This document shows positions 59,863-64,000 of a DNA stretch of 64,000 bases, piece by piece. The first letter of the stretch is position 1. The number at the start of each line of letters is the position of its first letter. Made by a program: the position numbers and the translations under genes. Origin of the DNA: Shewanella seohaensis (GTDB lineage: Bacteria > Pseudomonadota > Gammaproteobacteria > Enterobacterales > Shewanellaceae); NCBI RefSeq assembly GCF_025449215.1, contig NZ_CP104900.1:4030001-4094000 (forward strand), written 5' to 3'. A model generated the notes under the pieces. It searched no databases, was not told the origin of the DNA, and saw only the letters and a list, made by a program, of their open reading frames with translations.

Positions 59863-60213
59863 TTAGGCCGTTAATTGCTGCTCACGCCACTGGCAAATCT
59901 GCGTCCATAAGGCACGCTTTGCCTCACTACGAGACAGTAAGTCCGCTAAGGGATCCGACACTAACCAAGCCACTCTGGGCCTAACCCTGTGGCGGCGTAA
60001 ATCCCAGACGACGGTTTTGCCCTTATGTGGCTCAGTGTTGAACTCACAGTCGTCCTTACTGATGCCAATTAATCCGAGCACAGTTTCGACTAAAGGCTCG
60101 GCGGCAGGCGTCATCTCATCTGCATCCCAAACCACTTGATAAGGTCGCACTTTAGTATCACGAAGCTGCCAGGGAGTAATCTCCATTGCGGCTAAATAGG
60201 CTGATTTATTCAT
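59863..60213 (-). CDS. holD: DNA polymerase III psi subunit HolD-like
   Basis: A 116-residue protein (E. coli 137) that connects the clamp loader to chi/SSB. N-terminal ITPWQLRDT resembles ITQWSLRRP of E. coli HolD, and the C-terminal ADLLSRSEAKRALWTQICQW matches the conserved end. The holD-rimI pair is conserved with E. coli. Identity overall is low, so position counts strongly. Confidence 0.8.
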   Translation of the reverse strand: MNKSAYLAAMEITPWQLRDTKVRPYQVVWDADEMTPAAEPLVETVLGLIGISKDDCEFNTEPHKGKTVVWDLRRHRVRPRVAWLVSDPLADLLSRSEAKRALWTQICQWREQQLTA

Positions 60214-60441
60214 GGGGTGATTGGGGTTTCATTAGGCTCTGACACCGCATAAGGATACCAGCTAAATAGGCTGAATGTTATTGTCTCGAGGCAAGTCCTC
60301 ATACAAATCCATCCCAAAATCCTAATTAAGCCACAGACTTCAATCTGCAAATTCGATTTATAAAATCTATTTTAACCGCTTTAGATGTTTAGCTCATTTG
60401 ATAAGCTATCCCCATCAAGTAGGACAATAGGAGGAATTTCC

Positions 60442-60910
60442 ATGATTAACATCGGCATCAACCAGAGTCACAGAGAAGAAATCGCTGCTGGGTTAAATCA
60501 GTTATTGGCCGATAGCTACAGCCTTTACCTTAAGACCCACAGCTTCCACTGGAACGTCACAGGCCCTATGTTCACTAGCTTGCACTTATTGTTTGAACAG
60601 CAATATACCGAGCTTGCCTTAGCGGTCGATTTAATCGCCGAGCGAGTTCGCGCATTAGGCGCAAGAGCCTTAGGCTCCTATTCGGCCTATGCCAAGTTGA
60701 CTGAAATCCAGTGAAGATGAAGGTGTCACTAAAGCCGAAACCATGATCCGTGAACTGTTAAGTGACCAAGAAGTGGTGATCCGAAACGCTCGAGCGCTCT
60801 ATCCCTTGGTTAGCCAAGCTAACGATGAGGCAACGGCAGATTTACTCACCCAGCGCATTCAACTCCATGAGAAAAATGCGTGGATGTTACGTAGCTTATT
60901 AAGCGAATAA
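60442..60910 (+). CDS. dps: Dps-like DNA-binding ferritin (one frame break)
   Basis: A 155-residue miniferritin that oxidises Fe2+ with H2O2 and stores iron in a 12-subunit shell. Ferroxidase-centre residues are in SFHWNVTG and the [11 protein letters not shown] block. After the break, [19 protein letters not shown] and [22 protein letters not shown] complete the four-helix bundle. The frame breaks at CCAGTGAAGA (60708-60717); one extra base (for example T) gives AKLTEIQEDEGV. The ATG follows GGAGG. Confidence 0.9.
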
Positions 60911-60930
60911 CCCTTTCATCATCCCCAAGC

Positions 60931-60966
60931 CAAATGGCCAAGCAGTCACGCGCTCGGCCATTTTTA
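60931..60966 (+). terminator. dps terminator
   Basis: 8-bp stem AAATGGCC / GGCCATTT with a 16-base loop, then TTTTA. Confidence 0.7.
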
Positions 60967-60994
60967 TTGGGCATTGTTTTAGGGTAAAGCCAAT

Positions 60995-62200
60995 TTAGAG
61001 ATACTTAAGCCAAGCCTGCTGACTCTGTCCTTTGTAACGGCTAAACCAGCGCACGGGATAATAGAGCAAAGGGATCAAGACTAAGCTTATCAGCCATATC
61101 CACCCCATATGCGCTACACCAAAAAGCTCCCCATGGTTTGCGCCAAATACCCATTTAGCCAGCGAGTACAGCAACAGCAGCACATATAAGTGCAAGATAT
61201 AGAAGAACATGGGCACTGAGCCAAACACTGCTAACCTCTGCCCCATCCAACCTAATACTCTGCCTGTCGCAAAATAGCGCTCAAACACTACTAAGCCGTA
61301 GAACATCCCGCCCAAGGTCACCAACAAAAAACTCAGTGATGGCGGATACTTAGTTAGATTAAATACCGACATTAAGGTTTGACCTAGGGTATCGCCAAAC
61401 TGCCAAGGCAGCGTCTCGCCGTAGAGATTGAACCCACGCAGCAAGCCAAACAGCAGAGCGCAGCCAAGCCCTAACAGTATTAATTTTTGCTGACGCTGCC
61501 ACGCATCACTCCCTCGGCCAAAGACGGGGCCAGCTACATAGCCCAATAAAATCACGCCAATCCATGGTAGCGCTGGGTAACTTATCTTCAGCTTAAGCTC
61601 GCCCTCGGCAATCAAATAACCTCGGTCATGCAATATCGTCCACAGACTATAGCCCCACTCGTCTGGCGTAAAATGGATAGGCGACAATAGGTTATGGCCA
61701 AAGACAATCAATAGCCCGAGTAATGCCATCCATAGCCTTGGGAGCTTGATTAATGCCGCGAGAGCCAACATGCTCAGTCCTATCACCCAAATCACCTGCA
61801 ACCACAGGGTGTGATAATTGCCCATCCATGAGACATTAATCACCAATACTTCGAGGGCGATTAAGAATAGTCCGCGCTTGATTAAAAACTCGCGCGCAGA
61901 GCGCGGCTCGCCATAGCCACGATTGGCGTAAAGCCAGGCCGAGACTCCAGTTAAAAAGACGAACACCGGCGCACAAAAGTGCGCTGCAAAACGGCTGACA
62001 AACAGCGCCCAGTTGGTTGTGCTTAAATCCATTGGGTCGCTCACCTGCATATGCAGGAAAAACCGCTCCCGCACATGGTCGAGCAACATAATCAGCATCA
62101 CTAAGCCGCGCATCATGTCGATGCTATTGATTCGCTGACGCCCTTGCAGCTGAGGCGTCACAGACGAAGCCATGGGTGTCACTGTGACATTAGAATTCAT
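60995..62200 (-). CDS. DUF1624 membrane protein, acetyltransferase-like
   Basis: A 401-residue inner-membrane protein with about ten helices, of the DUF1624 / heparan-alpha-glucosaminide N-acetyltransferase-like family (COG3503). The start region RINSIDMMRGLVMLIMLLDHVRERFF carries the R-x-x-x-x-D-x-x-R-G and D-H pair seen in this superfamily; TGVSAWLYANRG and ILHLYVLLLLY are further matches. The family acylates substrates across membranes, but its substrate here is unknown. Its start lies inside the last codons of the TonB-dependent receptor gene, so the two are co-translated; a role in siderophore or surface glycan modification is inference. Confidence 0.75.
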   Translation of the reverse strand: MNSNVTVTPMASSVTPQLQGRQRINSIDMMRGLVMLIMLLDHVRERFFLHMQVSDPMDLSTTNWALFVSRFAAHFCAPVFVFLTGVSAWLYANRGYGEPRSAREFLIKRGLFLIALEVLVINVSWMGNYHTLWLQVIWVIGLSMLALAALIKLPRLWMALLGLLIVFGHNLLSPIHFTPDEWGYSLWTILHDRGYLIAEGELKLKISYPALPWIGVILLGYVAGPVFGRGSDAWQRQQKLILLGLGCALLFGLLRGFNLYGETLPWQFGDTLGQTLMSVFNLTKYPPSLSFLLVTLGGMFYGLVVFERYFATGRVLGWMGQRLAVFGSVPMFFYILHLYVLLLLYSLAKWVFGANHGELFGVAHMGWIWLISLVLIPLLYYPVRWFSRYKGQSQQAWLKYL

Positions 62201-64000
62201 AGCTAACACTCACTTTAACGTTACGTGGCTCACCCGGCACGGCCCACAGCGCCGAATAACTGCTGGCGATATAGTGCTCATCCAGCAGGTTATCGACATT
62301 GAGCGCGAGACTTAGGTTTTCACCAAGCCGAGTAGTAAAGAACATTCCAAGTAACTGATAACTTGGTAATTGAAAACTCGGATCGGCCGAATCACCTAAG
62401 CGTGAGTCCACATAACGCCAACTCAGCCCTAAATGACCGTCGATAGATAGTTCATTTAAGTCCTGTTTGAGAATGATACTGCCCGTGTGTTTTGGCACAT
62501 TGACCAGCGGACTTCCCGCCGGAATTAACACGCCCCAATCTAGATTCAGGCTGTCGTTCGCCGTGCGGGTATTCAGGTAGGCATAGGACAAGGTCGCTTG
62601 TAAGCTCTCGGTCAATTCGGCCGCGATATCCAATTCAATCCCAGTGCTCTTGGCTTCACCAAGGGTCGCCGAAAAGCCGACATTGACGGGATCAGAGGTC
62701 AAGATATTGCTCTTTTGCGCATCAAACCAAGCCAAACTACCATTGACGGGTAACTCAAACCAAGTGCTGTTGAACTTAACCCCTAACTCGACGGATTTGC
62801 TCTCCTCTGGCTCGAAGGGATTACCCGCATAATCAGTGCCTGAAAGCGGTAAGAATCCTTCCGAATAGGAGCCGTAAACACTTAAGGCCTCAGACCATTG
62901 GTACACTAATCCGACTTTCGGACTGACTCTGTTATCGCTTTGACCCGACAGACTCGCGTTGACCTGCTCTGCGATTTCTTGGGAATAACGGTCAAACCTT
63001 AACCCTAAATGCAGTTTCCAGTGCTCGGTTAACTCCAATTGATCCTGTAAATAGGCGCCCCAGGCATCTTGAGTCTCTCGGTTTTCATACAGCAGACTGA
63101 CCTCAGGCTGAGCCGCGCCATATTGGGGCGTAAAGATATCGATAGCATAGGCGCCCTTCTGGCCTCGATAACGGTAGAGTCCCGTTTTTAGTCGATAATG
63201 ATAGGCATCCGTCCCGAGCAGCAGATTGTGTCTTATGCTGCCGGTATCAAACTGGCCGCTGAGTTCGGCACGCACTGAATGATCCTCTGAGGCGTAATCT
63301 CGATAGCGATGCTGCCGCGTCAGAGTACGGCCATCGTCATATAAGGATTGACGTCCCCTTGCTAATTCGGCATCCGATGAGTAGCCATTCAGACTCGAAT
63401 CGCGATAGTTATAACCCGCGGTAAGCGACCAATCCTCATTTAATTCATACTCATAGGTAAGCTGATGCCCAGTCGCATCTACTTTAGTTGGCCCATCGTT
63501 GGGCTCGCCCAAGTAACGCGAACGGGGCACAGTATTAAAGTCGTTATTGAGTACCACTACACCACGGTCAAATAACTGTTCTTGCTTAAGATATTCAACC
63601 TCATACAGGAGCGATGACCTATCCGACAATTGCCAGCGCAGCGATGGTGTGACGATTTTTTTATCGCTAAACACGTAATCGCGAAAACTGTCATGCTCCT
63701 GCCAAGCGCCATTGATCCTAAAGGCCAAGGTATCGGTCAGCCCAGAGGTAAAATCCCCTTCCAACCGATATTGATCGAAACTCCCCGCAGACGCTTTTAA
63801 ATAGCCTTGCGCCTCGTACTGCGGCTTTTTAGTCACAATATTCACAGTGCCACCCGGCTCCGAGCGTCCATAAAGCGCCGAACCCGGGCCTTTGAGGATT
63901 TCCACATAGGCCACGTTCGATAGATCTCTATGACCACTGAATCCTCGGCCACCATTAAAACCATTGATTAAATAGCCCGATGGCATGTTTTCATTCCCAG
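62190..64000 (-). CDS. TonB-dependent siderophore receptor, partial (N-terminus cut)
   Basis: An outer-membrane receptor of which 602 or so C-terminal residues are visible; the frame is open to the right edge. It begins within the plug domain: SGYLINGFNGGRGFSGHRDLSNVAYVEILKGPGSALYGRSEPGGTVNIVTKKPQ is the TonB-dependent siderophore receptor signature (FhuE/FoxA/FpvA type). A 22-strand barrel follows, with KVGLVYQWSEALSVYGSYSEGF and the terminal strand VKVSVSYEF ending in phenylalanine. The substrate cannot be told. It overlaps the DUF1624 gene by 11 bases. Confidence 0.9.
   Translation of the reverse strand, partial: GNENMPSGYLINGFNGGRGFSGHRDLSNVAYVEILKGPGSALYGRSEPGGTVNIVTKKPQYEAQGYLKASAGSFDQYRLEGDFTSGLTDTLAFRINGAWQEHDSFRDYVFSDKKIVTPSLRWQLSDRSSLLYEVEYLKQEQLFDRGVVVLNNDFNTVPRSRYLGEPNDGPTKVDATGHQLTYEYELNEDWSLTAGYNYRDSSLNGYSSDAELARGRQSLYDDGRTLTRQHRYRDYASEDHSVRAELSGQFDTGSIRHNLLLGTDAYHYRLKTGLYRYRGQKGAYAIDIFTPQYGAAQPEVSLLYENRETQDAWGAYLQDQLELTEHWKLHLGLRFDRYSQEIAEQVNASLSGQSDNRVSPKVGLVYQWSEALSVYGSYSEGFLPLSGTDYAGNPFEPEESKSVELGVKFNSTWFELPVNGSLAWFDAQKSNILTSDPVNVGFSATLGEAKSTGIELDIAAELTESLQATLSYAYLNTRTANDSLNLDWGVLIPAGSPLVNVPKHTGSIILKQDLNELSIDGHLGLSWRYVDSRLGDSADPSFQLPSYQLLGMFFTTRLGENLSLALNVDNLLDEHYIASSYSALWAVPGEPRNVKVSVSYEF

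Noticed and set aside
60703..60717. Programmed +1 frameshift in dps
   Set aside because: A shared slip-prone CAG-UGA is interesting, but no relative uses such a mechanism for Dps and fourteen other-type breaks in the same window point to sequence error.

Overview
The window is ordinary chromosomal DNA of a gammaproteobacterium, almost certainly Shewanella, close to the S. oneidensis / MR-4 / ANA-3 group. The evidence is recall of near-identical housekeeping proteins (LeuS, LipB, FtsH, YbeY, NusA) and a Shewanella-type gene order. There was no database search. I see no prophage, insertion sequence, CRISPR array, toxin-antitoxin pair or defence island.

Layout. (1) 1-3962, minus strand: a nucleoside-salvage block with a YjjV-type TatD hydrolase, the CNT transporter NupC, a Tsx-type outer-membrane channel and the start of deoC. 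(2) 3970-9107, minus: a tiny DUF5363 protein, prfC, nlpI, pnp. (3) 9291-11343, plus: a membrane GGDEF/EAL protein. (4) 11429-24734, minus: the conserved translation/transcription/envelope block rpsO, truB, rbfA, infB, nusA, rimP, tRNA-fMet, tRNA-Leu, secG, tpiA, glmM, folP, ftsH, rlmE. (5) 24826-29639: yhbY (plus), then secF, secD, an unknown protein and greA (minus). (6) 29886-32905: an iron-linked DUF4198/DUF2271/PepSY operon with a Fur-box-like site, and a lone lipoprotein. (7) 33180-37399, minus: seven tRNA genes (Met-Leu-Gln-Gln-Met-Leu-Gln), ychF, pth, ubiF. (8) 37748-59245, mostly plus: a small secreted protein, miaB-phoH-ybeY-corC-lnt, an orphan pseudopilin, ybeL (minus), leuS-lptE-holA-nadD, rsfS-rlmH-mrdA-mrdB-mltB-rlpA-dacA, ybeD, lipB-lipA. 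(9) 59313-64000: rimI and holD (minus), dps (plus), and a DUF1624 acyltransferase overlapping a TonB-dependent siderophore receptor that runs off the right edge.

The most striking property is not a new system. It is fourteen one-base (or two-base) reading-frame breaks in twelve genes, several of them essential elsewhere (nusA, ftsH, secD, tpiA, mrdA, mrdB). Most are one base lost from a homopolymer, and each gene is otherwise perfectly conserved. This looks like consensus error in a long-read or pyrosequenced draft rather than gene decay. Those genes are annotated at full length across the break. Two breaks, in dps and in the small secreted protein, share the 15-base context GAAATCCAGTGAAGA, which deserves a check.

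The best biological leads are the Fur-box-associated DUF4198/DUF2271/PepSY operon, the siderophore receptor overlapping a membrane acetyltransferase-like gene, and the palindromes in the nucleoside-gene control regions.
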